Shown: piece by piece, positions 43,701 to 57,252 of the stretch | Layout of the letters: each line of letters starts with the position of its first letter | Position numbering within the stretch: position 1 is the first letter of the stretch | From: Bryoerythrophyllum caledonicum | Taxonomy: Eukaryota; Streptophyta; Bryopsida; Pottiales; Pottiaceae | Assembly: GCA_963971425.1 (NCBI GenBank) | Contig: OZ020525.1 | Location: 1,488,001-1,552,000, forward strand | Direction: 5' to 3' | Length of the DNA: 64,000 bases | Notes under the pieces: model-generated | Seen by the model: the letters and a program-made list of their open reading frames with translations, nothing else | The model's database searches: none | Told to the model about the DNA's origin: nothing | Translations under genes and position numbers: made by a program

Positions 43701-46700
43701 CTCTTATCGAGGAAACGCAGTCTCCAATCAAGGAAATGCAATCCAACAAAACAACGAAGGTTTGCTGATACAACCGAGCAGTACAACATTGACTAGTTGG
43801 ATGTATACTTAGAGGCACACAAATTATCACGATGTACACAAAATCTCAAGACCGACCTGGATTTGACCTGTTGCATTTGTGCGTGTGTCTATTACGGGAA
43901 ATTCAAAAGTAACGAAAATATTCTCATGAGCTCGAAAGGCAGAACTTGTAAAGTGAATACCTCTCCAGCATAGTGACAAACTCTGAATGCCTTATCTCTA
44001 TCACCTTTGAAGCAGTCGTTTCCTTTCAAATGTTCCTTCAGCTTGTCGGCAAGAGTTAAATCTGAAGCTCGTGGAAACATACATTCCTCATCTAGTAGAG
44101 AAATCAATCCAAGTGGTCTCTGCACGATTATAACACGTCCCGAGATACTATTAGCGATGTGATTGACTTTTATCGAAAGTAATTCTAGACCAAAAAAGTT
44201 CAGAACAGCCTAGTAGAATAGACATGTAGTAACGGATAGACAAGTTGAGTATAGCTGAAGGGCAGATGATTGCTCATATGCAACAAAATAGAGAATCTAG
44301 TATACATACACTAAGATATTTAAGATAATTCACTACATAGATTGGCATAATATTATGCACAGTGATGTACCTTCTCAATAAGGTCTAGACACTCCTGATT
44401 GTCTTCAAAGTCCACTCTCGTCCAATCGATACTTTCAGAGGTGTACTCCTGAAAATAATCACAGCAGAATACGTATTTTGTTAGTTGTTTGAATTAAGCC
44501 TTTATGATGCAGGTGTAAGAAATATACCGAGAGCACATGGAAATCTTTAGGGATGCTTAAAAGCTAACACAGAGGAGGAATTCTTTGGAAAAGAAATACA
44601 GCCCCTACTAACCTCTTGCTCAAGCTTGAACAGGTGGCGATTGAAGTGTTGTTGCAACCTTTCGTTTGCGTAGTTAATACATAATTGTTCAAAACTGTTC
44701 TTCTGCGTTCACGGAAAAAAAGACCTCAGACCGACAGATTTCGACAGATCATTCTTTTATAGAAGTTAGCACTTCACTAAGCACAGTTAGTACTTCGCTA
44801 AGCTCTGATAGGTTACTGACATGCTTATTAAATACTTACACTGGAGCCGCAAGCACGTAATTATAAACGTACAATCTCAAACCAGTACAATCGAAGATTT
44901 TACCTTGAAAGATTCAAAACCATAAATGTCCAGTATGCTGATGGACCGTCCTGTCCGTTTCTTGCCAGCCTCTAAGGACTTGTTGATTCGTTCCACCAAC
45001 CAGTCAAACAGGTTTGAGTAGATAGCTTTTGCAAGGGCATCTCTGGAATCAGTTGCCTGTGATCAAAAGGAATTAGAGGGGAGCATATCATTGTCGCAAA
45101 TTACTGTATTCCTCCATCAGCTGCCCTTCCAGTACCGGCTCGGGAATAAGAGAGGAAAAGTGAAATGCGCTTCAACAACTGACCTCCAGGTGGCCTTTCT
45201 CATTCGATCATTATAAACCACAAGCACTGATCAAACCACATCAGTTTCATATGAGGACCAGAGTCCTAGAACGAGTACCTGAGATAAGGTCAGTCTTTGT
45301 ACAATATCATCACCTCCAGCACGTATCCGTCGAGTGGAAAGAGCATCAATGAGGTCGCTGTACTTGCAGTGAAGCAACGCTGCTGTTACTTTTACAGCTG
45401 CACACATTAAGAATATGAATCTAAGAGAAAGAGCACAGTCCAACATCGAACACTTGAACTGGAGACTCTCAAAAACATAGAGTTAAAATCATCCGATGAA
45501 AAACCCTAGCTCACGAAGAGGCAAGCGTTTGCTTGAGAAAAATAAGAGTTGGAATTCTGAGAGTTACACACTTGCCACAGCTACAAAACAGTATATGTTT
45601 GTGCTAGACATAGGAAATTACCCTCATCTTCCGCAACAACAACATGATTATCGTGCTCGACCACGCAGAAGTTGATATTGCCTAGCCAAAGAACAGCCGA
45701 AAGCATTTCAAAAGATTGCTCCTGATCTTCCTTGCTGATTTGCACCACATTCATAGCACTCTGCACGGCAACGCCTCGTCAACGGTATTAGAGATCCAGT
45801 CACCAGAGACAAGACTATGCAAAACAATGAGAGAAAGAAATATTTAGGTAGCTTGGTCGTCTCGGGATGGAGAACTTCGAAGGGCATTCTAAACATTTCA
45901 AAATTCCGATGAGACATCCGATAGTCTTAAAAGAGTTGCAAAGCACGGGAGCAATTTAGACTCACCCTCAACTGTCGGAAGTCCTCTGCATCATTAACGT
46001 TGTCGATCGACAAGCAGTTGCTTTGATTCAGATACCGGTACTGCTCCGCAGATCTCAAATGTAACCGCTCTGATTCCAACATTAATAGCCGGTCAGACAT
46101 GTGAACGGAATATTCAGGAAGCTAGTGATCACGATTCCTCGCTCACAATCGAAGCGAAATGCAATTGAGTATCACGATCAAAGAAACACATTCAAATGGC
46201 TCAGCGTGGAATTTTTATTACCTCGCAAATCAGTATCAGCACCAGCACACAGCTGATAAAAAATATGATACGACCTTTCGCCCTCACCCTGCTGAACAAC
46301 TCGTGACTGTCATCACGACACATTAAAATACGTCAGGCAACACAACCACAGTAGTTGAACGACTGCATACTCCTGAATATGATACGGTGAAATTAGTCAT
46401 TAACAAAGATGAAAGGACAGACTCAACATAAGACGACTCACCTTTTCTAATAAATCTTTGCGCATAGAAGTTCAAGAGTTGCACAAGAACCACAACAGAG
46501 ATACCAAAGTTAGAAGCATATCATACTTAGATCAACACAATGAATGCAAATGCGCAATAGAGCTGCAACAATAATTTTGTTTCGAGGCAATCAAATGAAT
46601 CCCTGCTAAAGCAGCCAGCCCACGATTTTCAAATGAAATCTTATGAGGCTTACAAGTTTGAATCTTTGCCCCACATATTTTGCCCAGTTTATCGAAATGT

Positions 46701-48705
46701 ATGTCAATCAGCTTGCCCTGTAAACATGAGCAACGGCGTCACCAACAGTAAAAGACATCACATTAAGACGAACAACCCTACTAACTACTGTGAATCTACG
46801 AGGATCCAACAAAAAATAGTTGTTAAGAAACGACAAAAGCATTCACTGTAAACAAAAGTCGATGTAGCGACATGAAATCAAACGACCTTGATTGGTACAA
46901 GGTTAGATAGTCGGAATACTTACAAAGCGACTGGAATTGTCATTTCTTAGCGTTTTAGCATTGCCAAATGCTTCTAAAATGGGGTTTGTCTGTAAAATCT
47001 CATCTTCTAAACCACCACCGCCTCCAAGTGCAGCTAGATACTGCATGGCAATTTTTGCAGTTTCTGTCTTTCCTGCTCCGCTCTCTCCACTGCATAAATG
47101 CCGGACAAAGACGCTCAGTACACTTTTTTCCAAGAGTTATGCAGTTTTTGATCAAAACATGAATTCACTTCTAAGAAAATTGTACTTTTAAAAAGAAAAT
47201 GAACGCATACCTGATGATCACAGACTGATTAGTTCCGTCTGCACACATGCCAATGCAAGGTTCCAACAACTCAAACAAAATCTTCAATGTCTCATTACAT
47301 TCTGTAGCCAAACCAGTCCTCCATAGAATTTCAGGATACAAAGCGACGAGCGCGGCATTAACTATGATTATAAGGATTGGGACCCCAATTAGTGGCTCAA
47401 CAACATGAAACAAAGGGCGAAATTCACGTACCCCGAACCATGGCTTTGAAAGCACTATCCGCTGTCATATACACATGAGGATGAGAGCTCTCCGGAGTTC
47501 TCTGCTGGTACGCTTGCACATTTCGTGGACCATAGATGGGGACTTTCTTGAATGGATTGACAGCAATCAACACAGGACCAGCCCTCGTCTGTAGAGAAAC
47601 ATTCATTTCAGGTCCACCACCTTGAATTTGCTCGCTAAAACAAAGGTGAGGGAGGGCAATGGCGAGGCGGCCATTAAAAACAAATTGAAATCTGGAAAAG
47701 CAGGATAATTCTTACATATATCTTATCCCTCGCATATCGAAACTCTAAATTGTACAGAACAGAAGGCTCGTTGAGGTAGCTGAGTTTGATCAGGTCATGA
47801 ACCCCTTCTAATATATCAGGGTTCGCTGGCTGTAGCCTGGCAACATCCACTCTGATCACCTGTATCAACATCACGATAGGTTTGATGAAGGGAGCACTTG
47901 GATGGTTTGAAACTTTGAATTTATGTAAAGCATTGATCAGTTAAAGACTGAGGACAACGTGTAAACTCTCACCTCTTGATCAACAGTGCGGACTATGGCC
48001 TCTGTGTCCTCGGCAGAAACGATCGTTCCAGGAATCCAATTGCGCTCCGAGGACAAACACCAAACTCGCAAATTCTGGCATCACGGAGGCAAAATCACGT
48101 GAGAAAACGTAGGAAAAACAAAAAAAGCACGACAATGTTGCTACCGGCTCGTGAGGCGCACAATGTACCTTCTTCAGGCGCAATAAACCGTCGTCCTTCC
48201 ATTTCTTCCCCGACGACGGAGTCGCGGCAGGGAGGGCGGAGTATTGCAGCGTGTGCGGCGCAGGTGTGAGAGGAGGCTCAGGAGGCTCTTGTGCAGTTAG
48301 GAAACTGAAACTCGTTTGCTCCCCGTTGGAAGCGCAGATTCTTTGCAACCGGTCGCGTTCCGCGTCTCTGCTCTTCGCCGGCGTGGACACTGCATTATGA
48401 TTTCCAACGATCCCTCTCTCCGCGAGAGGCGAAACGGTCTCCGACGCCGCGTCACTGGCTCTCGCGCCGAAGCACTTGGGCGCGGGCAGGTCCGCCATCA
48501 ACATCAAGTTCGCAATGGGAGACTCCAAGGCAATATTCTCCTTGAACAGCAGCGCCCCCCTCCCAGGCGTCGGCAGCGCGAGATTCTCCAAGGACGCGCC
48601 CAGCGACTTCTTCGCTCGCACGCGCGCCCGAGACGCAGGCCGCAAAGGCATCATCACCCCGGGCGCCTCCTCCACACCTCCCCTGTCCTCCAATGACGCA
48701 AACAT
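40765..48705 (-). CDS. Class VIII myosin heavy chain
   Basis: Actin motor of plants linked to the plasma membrane, plasmodesmata, endocytosis and the phragmoplast. Twenty-three exons give 1317 residues; exons on the minus strand: 48169-48705, 47973-48074, 47716-47859, 47432-47588, 47211-47238, 46924-47089, 46654-46717, 46442-46455, 46222-46306, 45966-46069, 45622-45760, 45279-45397, 44904-45056, 44613-44702, 44371-44448, 43961-44119, 43395-43601, 42929-43134, 42551-42689, 42227-42356, 41992-42122, 41648-41878, 40765-41535. Motor: P-loop GESGAGKT (324-331), switch I NDNSSRF, switch [10 protein letters not shown] (596-603). About four IQ-like motifs (about 905-990) follow, then a Glu/Lys-rich coiled coil and a short tail with [24 protein letters not shown], a hallmark of class VIII. 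The first exon supplies a 179-residue Ser/Pro/Ala-rich extension. All phases agree; exon 8 is only 14 nt and uses an AAG acceptor. Confidence 0.92.
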
Positions 48706-50451
48706 CGCGACGGGTCCCAAAACGTGGCAAAAATCAACAACAACACCACAGAGCTTCCCGAGCAAAAAGAAGCACAAGAATCAAGTCCCGCATGCCGACA
48801 TTGGCAGGCAGGGAGTGTTGTGGTGCGAGCTCGATGGAGTTATGTGTGTGTGTGTGTGTTGGTTGGTGCGATGGCCTGTCCTGCGTCTACGACGCAGCTG
48901 CTCTGGGTGTCTCTTTTCCCTCAACTTACACGCCCAAGTTACTTGACTTGACGTTGAGCGGCAGCGGGAGTTTGGGGCTGGTTTTATGGCGGAATCCGTT
49001 CCAACGGAACTATTCATCCATGGCGGACCTGGATGCACGGACTCACGCGGATGAAGAGTTCCGTTGGACCACCCTCATTAGGCCCACGCACATGAGGCAA
49101 ACGAGGACTGTGCCAAGTACTACGGTATGTGAGGTCGTAAAAACACGGGTTGGCTCTCGCCAGCCCTCACAGCCCACAGCTAATATTTCGTGCGACCTGA
49201 GCCTTCACAAATTGTTTACCTCATATTTTGCCCCTAGCCCAAAATTAGACCTACTGTACCCCAAGGTCTAGTTCAACAACCTTGTGTCGAATTAATTATT
49301 TTTTCTTCGCACAGTTGTTCGGACTTAATGGGTATCACCTAGATATTACAAAAGTATCACATAGATATTACATGAGTATGACCTTGGCATCACATGGGTA
49401 TCACCTTTGACAAAATGTATATATTTTCCAAGAAATTCAGACACCATCCATTTTGAATTAATTATGTACGAAGAAGGTCTCCACACACGGTATCAGGAAC
49501 TCACTACACAAGTCTACTTGTCTCTCTCCTTTTCTCTCTCTAGAGCATCGTCTCTCTCCTTGAGATAAAAAGAAAATTCTACCTTGGTGGACCCAAAAAG
49601 CGAGGTTGAGAAGTCAACATGGGTGTAAAAATTGGGTGGCTTGTTGGATGAGGGTGGGGCCCACCCTGAGAAATAAGACGTCCAACCCAGCCCTCACAGC
49701 CATCATGTGCACTGGCCATCACTGCTATTGTCTCAGGCTCGATTAACTACAGTGAGAGTGACTGTCATTCATGAGGGACGTGATTACCGTCATGGTCACG
49801 GGCTCTAGTACTGGCATGGTCACGGGCATGGTCATGGATGTGATTAAGATGTAGTGATTAGTGTGAGCCTCGACCTTTTGGTGTGGTTCATTCCTGAGTC
49901 TGATTAGGGGCTATGTGAAGTTAGGCTACTTTGGAGTCGTTGTTGAGAGGGTGAATGCAATTGGAGCCTGGGTCATGATGCGGGTGCAATGATCGTGTCT
50001 GAAGCCTGGCTTCATTTATGGGACTGGGGCCGCATTTGATGCATACACATCATCCTCACATTGTGGTGTTCCATGTCACAAGCACAAGCTGACTTGAGCT
50101 GTTGTTTCATTGTCAAGGTAGGGTTAGGTGCAGCTTTTTTTTTGGGCAAAAAATAGCCAGATGGCGAAAAAAATTATCTAAAAATAGGATACTCCCGAAA
50201 AAGTGGGAAATTTGTGATTTCACATCGCCAAAATTCCATCAATGGTCGTTGCTATGTCGCCATATTGCCACTAATGAACAACAGGGACTCCATCTTGTCG
50301 CCAAAAAGGATGTACAAATCTATGTTTATAGAGATGAAATCTTCAAAATGAATATTTATGGAGAAAATTTAGTTTCGTTTGATTAAGGAGAAAGCTAGCA
50401 GTGCTACAGCTTCCTAGCCTCTGCAGCCACTGTGACGATCCCACTAAAACG

Positions 50452-50482
<31 letters not shown>

Positions 50483-50522
50483 TGGTTAGGTGGTACTTTG
50501 GTATCGCCTCCTAGATGGCATA
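48706..50522. other. Intergenic: myosin promoter and repeats
   Basis: No gene is supported. A GT microsatellite lies near 48845. The segment 49319-49470 contains GTATCACCTAGATATTAC and related repeats shared with 28160-28440. A run of about 29 A lies at 50452-50480. Confidence 0.55.
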
Positions 50523-50524
50523 TA

Positions 50525-52144
50525 CAGTGAGGAGCAAAACTGAGTCAACTTGTCATAAATGAAACTTTGAACTTGAATTGCACATAACACAAAGCATGAT
50601 TTTTTTAATCTTTATTGTCAGAAGATATTGCTTCAAGTGTGGTATGTGGCAATCAATCCACAAAACCAAATGTCAAAGTTTAGATGAAAAATTGATGATG
50701 CAACTCAAACATGTGGCATGACTCAGTTTTGCATGCCTCTTCCACATTAAACACAATGAACTTTATGATCATTAAAATCAATGCAAAGTAGGAGGTTCAA
50801 GATTTAGATAGTTATACTCATTGCATAGTCCTTCAGTGGAAGCTCTTTACCTCTTTTTGTTGATCTTGTTTTATCATCATGGTACATTTAAAGGAGCTTT
50901 CTGCTACTGCTAGAAGAGACCTCAACAACTCTATTGTTGTCAAGTTGGAAGCTGGTAGTTCTACGAGAGATGTAGCAAATGAGTTGCAGGTGTCTCAGAG
51001 TTATGTTGCACGGATTAGAAAGAAGAGATTGCCTGATCTTGAAGCTAGTTGTGGAGGTAGACCACAGGTACTCACAGATGCACAGAAGAGAGTATCGTCA
51101 AAGCTGCCACATTAGGAGGCATTGATGCTGCAACACAGATTGCTCAACATGTGCGTGGAGAATGCCATGTTACTGTAAGTGTTGATTCAGTGAAAAGGGT
51201 GTTACGTGTTGCAGGGCTCAGATCAAAAGTGAAGCAGAAGAAGCCAAAATTGAACCAGAAACACATCAAGGAGCGACTTGAATTTGCTAGGCGCCATGAA
51301 CATTGGACCATTTGTGATTGGGAGCGCATGATCTTCTCTGATGAGACAAAGGTAAACCGTTTTTTCTCAGATGGTCGCAGTTGGTGTTGGATTCGTGATG
51401 GACAATCTTCTAATTCAAGACAATTTCAACAAACAGTAAAGTTTGGTGGTGGTTCGGTGATGGTGTGGGGTTGCATGAGGTTCCAGGGTCCTGGTATTTG
51501 TTGTAGAGTTGAAGGAATAATGGATCAGCATCAATACAAGGAAATCTTGCAGAAAGATTTATTGTACAGTATTATAGCTTATGATCTTGATCCTTCCCAG
51601 CTAATTTTTCAGCATGATAATGATCCCAAACATACAACAAAAAGTGTCCGCCAATGGTTGAAATCACATGGGCTTAATGTTCTTCAATGGCCTGCACAAT
51701 CCTCCGATTTAAATCCTATTGAGCACCTTTGGGCAAGGCTAAAACACCGTCTCAATCGATATGAAAGTGCTCCAATGGGAATTTTAGAATTGTGGGAGCG
51801 TATTGAAGAATGTTGGGCTTCCATTACACCAGAGGAGTGTAGAAGGTTATATGAGAGCATGCCAAAGCGAATCCAAGCTGTTTTAGCTAGCAAAGGCAAG
51901 TGGACAAATTACTAAATTGTTTTGTGATAGAGGATGCAAAAGTGAGTCACGGAACATAGTTTCCGTAAAAAGTAATTTTTTTGTACATATTAATGTGAAA
52001 GATACTTTTTTTCTCATGAAAATGTAGCCTACTTAAAGTATTATCTTACACAATTTATAGCTTGTGATGACCTATTACCAAATTCTTTACATTGTTGATT
52101 GAATCAAAAATTTCAAAAGTTTGACTCAGTTTTGCTTGATACTG
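50525..52144 (+). mobile_element. Tc1-type DNA transposon, 1,620 bp
   Basis: The element begins CAGTGAGGAGCAAAACTGAG and ends with the inverse of CAGTATCAAGCAAAACTGAG, flanked on both sides by TA (50523-50524 and 52145-52146). CAGT termini and a TA duplication are typical of the Tc1/mariner superfamily. It encloses a Tc1-family transposase frame. Confidence 0.9.
50879..51915 (+). pseudogene. Tc1 (DD34E) transposase, one frameshift
   Basis: The first part (50879-51115) encodes an N-terminal helix-turn-helix (ELSATARRDLNN...SSTRDVANELQVSQ) and the GGRPQVLT linker typical of Tc1 proteins. The second part (frame from about 51094 to 51915) holds the second DNA-binding helix region and the catalytic core: Asp in FSDETKVN, Asp in QHDNDPKHT, and Glu in DLNPIEHLW, with 34 residues between the last two. 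The reading frame shifts by one missing base near 51092; otherwise the two frames join smoothly and there are no other stops. This makes the copy non-functional unless the shift is an assembly error. DD34E with CAGT ends is the Tc1 branch, not the DD39D mariner type common in flowering plants. Confidence 0.88.
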
Positions 52145-52664
52145 TATCTCTTGTTCATTTTGGACACTTGGTCCAAAAGACCCTTTTCACTTCACCAACA
52201 GCTTCTTCAATCGTTGCCATCTTCTTCAACTTTGAGATTCCATTCATTTATCTGCAAGGATTCAAGATGAGGTCCATAAACGAAATGTTAAATGTTAAAT
52301 TTTAAATGTTCCCACAATACTTGCACAGCTGAAATTTCAAAGAATGAAAATTATTTCTCACTCATACAGAACTTGTTGACTTGTCAAATATCCTCTACTG
52401 GCCAACTGCCCTCTAGCGTTTGAAAGAGTATTACAATAATGATTTGTAAGGTCACTCAAAGTTTTAATAACATAACTCCTATTTTCATGATTCAAACTAT
52501 CCTACATATTGACAATGATATTCAGATTGACTTAAAAGATTTTTAAAATACAAATAATGTTTGAGCGCAAACTCTTATTTTACTCCTACCAATGGTAAGA
52601 ATTATTTTGTTTTGAGTGGAGATATCACCACACTCTACTATACTACTGAATAGATAGTTGTAGT

Positions 52665-53606
52665 TTAACCCCTAAAGGACCATTGTCCTGAAATGGGCTT
52701 TTTGAAAGTTCGGTCAGGTTCCTATGGTGTCAATTTTCAACATTCTTCTTTGAAATTTTCACTATAGAAAGACATTTCCAAGACCTTAGTGGGAAAACAA
52801 TTTCTTCCTAAATTGGACATTTGATGAAAAAGTTATAGGGTTTTGAATTTTAAATGGGGTCGGCGGGCACCTCGGGCACCTCCAAAAACTTTTGATAGGA
52901 CACTCTATTGAAAGTGAGATTTTCAGTACTCGCAAGTAATACTATTTCCCTTCATGTTGTCAAAAAAAAGTTCTTGTCTTTAGTGAAAAATAGCATACCA
53001 ACCCAAGTCAAACATTTTCACACATTGTCACTCATTGTCGGGCAAGGTACCAAAAAAACTTCTTCTTTTCCACATAAAACCTAGAGATCTTCATATTTTT
53101 CACTTTTTATTTTTTCCACAACAATATGTACTGTAAACCTTCTTATCAACCATTCGGATTATCAATTGAAAACATATTAAGTTCAAAAAAAATTAAAGTG
53201 TGAATTAACGAATTTCGAGCCTCCACTCCTTGCACACTTGTTTTGAATATGCTACACCTCTAAAAATCTGTGTGTTAGGAGCTAACATCATGCTTAACAA
53301 GATGGTAATAGATTTAGACCTTGTGTAGTGAAATTTTTTGACACCAAGTGAAGTCAAAGTCTGCTGATCCACTAAACGCAGGGAAGAAAATGAACCACTT
53401 GCTTGACTTCAAACACTATAATCTTTCAATCCGTGCGGTCAAAGTTTTTGAAATTTTGAACATGTATTACTTAATAATCCTTTATTGAGATCCTACGGTC
53501 AGAACTAAAAATAAAAGTTTTTGTTTCCTTCTTTATCCATTGCACTAGAATCCAACAATTTTGAAGTGTTTTTGGTGTAAAACTGCCTTGGTCCTTTAGG
53601 GGTTAA
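52665..53606 (-). mobile_element. 0.9-kb inverted-repeat element, intact copy R3
   Basis: The 942-bp element has perfect 18-bp terminal inverted repeats, TTAACCCCTAAAGGACCA. A 12-bp direct repeat, GTTGTAGTTTAA, occurs at its left edge (52657-52668) and again at 53653-53664 after a short CACAAAATTGAA array, which may be a target duplication or coincidence. It has no open reading frame of note and is likely a MITE-like non-autonomous element. Confidence 0.7.
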
Positions 53607-53655
53607 ACACAAAATTGAACACAAAATTGAACACAAAATTGAACACAAAATTGAA
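53607..53655 (+). repeat. 12-bp tandem repeat CACAAAATTGAA
   Basis: About four copies in direct tandem follow the right end of element R3. Confidence 0.8.
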
Positions 53656-54000
53656 CACAAAATTGTTGTAGTTTAAACACACAAAATTATGTTATACGCA
53701 GTAATTTAGATTGGACAGAAAATCCGGGATAAATACGAAGAAGGGGCATCTCATTGAAACTATGACAGGCTTGACATTCAACTCAATTGATTTCCTACTT
53801 TCTCCCCCAAAAATTTCACTCAAACTGACCTCATAAATCTGTAATTATTAAAATATTAGATGGATTATTATTCTTATGAGCTTTTTCCTTATTCCCTGGT
53901 AACCTTTTTTTCGAATGAAAAAAATGACAACTATGCGATTGTTCCGTATACACGTTAGGACGGTCCATCAGTTTCAATCATCTATCAGAAAATTCATAAG

Positions 54001-54088
54001 AAGAAGAACAACGCCGGTTTCCGAAGGAGGCCGGCGTGAATAAAGTGTCCGTTCGTTCCACTACTAAGACCAAGTCCACCGGACAGGG
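54001..54088 (-). repeat. Conserved hairpin cassette, copy 2
   Basis: Reverse complement of the 2971-3060 cassette: it shares TAGTAGTGGAACGA, CACTTTATTCACGCCGG and a TTC-rich end. The stem here is GCCGG/CCGGC with a different loop. Confidence 0.6.
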
Positions 54089-54275
54089 AATTAGCAAAAA
54101 ATTCATAATACATATTTGGAATGCCCTTTGGACACCGGGAAAGAGATAAGAAGATTAACCCCTAGATTACCAAGCCATTTTCAAACCAAAAACACTTCAA
54201 AACTGCTCGTTTTGGTGCAATGAGTAATGAAGAAAACCAAAACTTTTGTTTCTAGTTGTAACTGTAGGATCTCAA

Positions 54276-55220
54276 TTAACCCCTAAATTTCTTTGATAAT
54301 TTCACTCCAAAAACACTTTAAAATTGCCCGTATTATTGCAACGAGTAAGGACAAAACAAAAAAACTCATACTTCTAGTTTAAACCATAGGATCTCAATTA
54401 AGACTTATTGAGTAACATACACAAAACATTTCATAGAGTTAGACCAGAGGGATTGTAATATTATAGTGCTTGAAGTAGAGAAAAGGGTCCATTTTCAACC
54501 CTACGTTTTGTAGATCAACAGACTTTGACTTCACTTGGTGTCAAGTTTTTGCACTACACAAGGTCTAAACTTGTTACCACTATGTTAAGCATGTTATTAG
54601 CTCCTTCTTCTCCAATTTTTAGAGGTAGATAAAGGGTGTAGCATATTCAAAAAAATTGTGCAAGGAGTGGAGGTTCAAAAATTGTCAATTTGCGTCATAC
54701 TGTTTTGCAAACTTAGTATGTTTTAGAATGAGAATCCAAATGGCCAATAAGTTGGTTTACACCACATAGTGCTGCGGAAAAAATAAAAAATAAAAAATAT
54801 GATGATCTCGAAGTTTTGTGTGAAAAAGAAGAAGTTTTTATGGTACCTTACCCGACAATGTGCGACAATGTGTGAAAATGTTTGACTTGGATTTATATGC
54901 ACTTTTTCACTAAAGAAAAGAGATATTTTTGTCAATAGGGAAAAAAATAATATTATTAGGTGTTGTAGGAAATCTCACATTCAATAGAGTGTCATAGCAT
55001 TTGGAGTTGCCCGACGTGCCCGCTCCCCCCATTTGAATTTCAAAACCCTATGACTTTTTCAAGAAATGTCGGATTTAGGAAAAAAAATTGAACTCACACA
55101 AAGCCTTTAGTAATTTCCATCTACTGTCAAAATTTCGTAAAAAAATGTTATAAATTGACACACGAGGTACCTGCCCAAACCTTCGAGAGTCTACAGAGCC
55201 GACTCTTGCAAATTTAGGGT
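54276..55220 (+). repeat. 0.9-kb inverted-repeat family, copy R4
   Basis: It starts TTAACCCCTAAATTTC and contains GACTTTGACTTCACTTGGTG and GCACTACACAAGGTCTAAAC. A second, diverged end of the same family lies just before it (54155-54275), indicating overlapping or nested insertions. Confidence 0.65.
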
Positions 55221-55224
55221 TTAA

Positions 55225-56051
55225 GACTTATTAAGCAACATACTCACAAATTTTCATAAACTTTGACCGCACGGATTGAATGGTTATAGTGTCTGAAGTA
55301 CAGACAAGGGTTCGTTCTCTTCCCTGCGTTTAGTGTATCAGTAGACTTTGATTTCACTTGGTGTCCAATTTTTCCACTACACAAGGTCTAAACTCATTAC
55401 CACTATGTTAAGCATGATATTAGTTCCTTGTACACCAAATTTTAGAGGTAAACAAAGGGTGTAGCATATTCAAAAAAATTGTGCAGGGAATTGAGGTTCA
55501 AAAGTTGTCAATTCACTTTTTTGTTTTTTGTGAATTAAATATGTTGTAGAATGGGAATCCGAATGATCAATGAAAAGGTTTACACCACATAATGTTGTGA
55601 CAAAAATAAAAAGTAAAAATGTAAAGATCTCTAAGTATTATGTGGAAGGGAAGAAGTTTCTGTGATACCTTGCCCGACAAATGTGCAACAATGTGTGAAA
55701 ATGTTTGACTTGGATTTATATGCTTTTTTCCACTAAGGACAAGAGATATTTTTGACAATATGAAAGGAAATAGTATTATTTGCTAGTATTGAAAATCTCA
55801 CATTCAATAGAGTGTCCTAGCAAAAGTTTGTGGAGTTGCCCGACGTGCCTGCTCTCCCCATTTGAACTTCAAAAACCTACAATTTTTTCATGAAATATCG
55901 GATTTAGAAATAAATTAGATTCACAGAAAGCTTTTAGTAATGTCCATCAATAGTAAAAAATTTGAAAAAGAATGTTATATGTAAACAAAGTAGGAACATG
56001 CCCGAACCTTTAAGAGTCTCTTGAGGGGAGTCTTGGTAATTTCAGGGTTAA
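55225..56051 (+). repeat. 0.9-kb inverted-repeat family, copy R5
   Basis: Same blocks and orientation as R4, ending near TTTCAGGGTTAAGG. It faces R6 in inverted orientation across about 275 bp. Confidence 0.65.
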
Positions 56052-56326
56052 GGACAAGAGGCCCATAGGTGGTCACTTTTGGAGTAATTTGCGAATTTGG
56101 TGGAGCGATACTTCATCTTTGTTTGATCTGCGGCCTAAGTTGAGTTCCTTGGATCCATGTGCTTCGAACAAATCGGTGAGAATGTGCGCTGGTGTTTGTC
56201 AGGCAAACTATAGTGGTGTTTGTAGTGACCAATCGCGATGAAGTGTGCCCAATGTGTAATTGATGTTTAACATGATGTATTACACTCGTGAACTCTCCCG
56301 GGCCTGGCCACCCCCAAATTTGTCCA

Positions 56327-57252
56327 TAACCCCTAAGGTCCAAGAGCCCCCTCAGGGGAGTCTTGAAGGCTTGGGCAGGTTCATACGGTGTCAATTTATA
56401 TCATTCCTTTTTAAAACACCTAGCGTAGATGGAAATTGTTGAAAGCTTCATGTGCGTCCAATTTTTCCTGAAATTCGACATTTTATGAAAAAATTATAGG
56501 GTTTTGAATTTCAAATGGGGAGACCAGGCATGTCGGGCAACTCCAAAAACTTTTCCTAGGACAATCTATTGAATGTGATATTTTCATAACTAAAGAATAA
56601 TATTATTTTCTTTCATATTGTCAAAAGAAATCTCTTGTCTTAAGTGGAAAAAAACATAATAATTTACGTCAAACATTTTAGAACATTGTTAAACTTTGTT
56701 AGGCAAGGTATTAAAAAAACTTCACTTTTCCTATGAAACTTAGAGATCTTCATATTTCTTACATTTTATTTTTTCTACTACAAGATGTGGTGTAAAACTT
56801 CTTATCGACCATTCGGATTATCATTCTAAAACATATTTAGTTCACAAAAAAATAAAAGGTGAATTGGCAAATCTTGTTTTGAATACGCTACACCCCTTTT
56901 CTACCTCTAAAACTTGGTGTTCAAGGAAACAACATCATGCTTAACATGATGGTAATGTTTTTTGACCTTGTGTAGTGCAAAAATTTGACACCAAGTGTAG
57001 CCAAAGTCTGCTGATCTACTCAAAGCAGGGAAGAAAAAGAACGGATTTCTCTACTTCAAACACTGTAATCTTTCAATCCGTGCAATCAATGTTTATGAAA
57101 GTTTGTGAGGACGTTAACAAATAAGTCTTAATTTAGATCCTGTGGTTCGATGTACAAATAGAAGGTTTTGATTACCTCATAACTCATTGCACTAGATCAA
57201 GCAACTTTGAAGTGTTTTTGGTGTGAAAATGCCTTGGGCCTTTAGGGGTTAA
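56327..57252 (-). repeat. 0.9-kb inverted-repeat family, copy R6
   Basis: It starts TAACCCCTAAGGTCC and ends GGGCCTTTAGGGGTTAA. A further family end follows immediately (57253-57390, finishing GTCAAAGAAATTTAGGGG), the inverse of the R4 start. Confidence 0.65.

Noticed and set aside
48693..49271. 192-codon plus-strand frame opposite the myosin first exon
   Set aside because: Starts antisense to the myosin start and runs through a GT microsatellite; no protein features.
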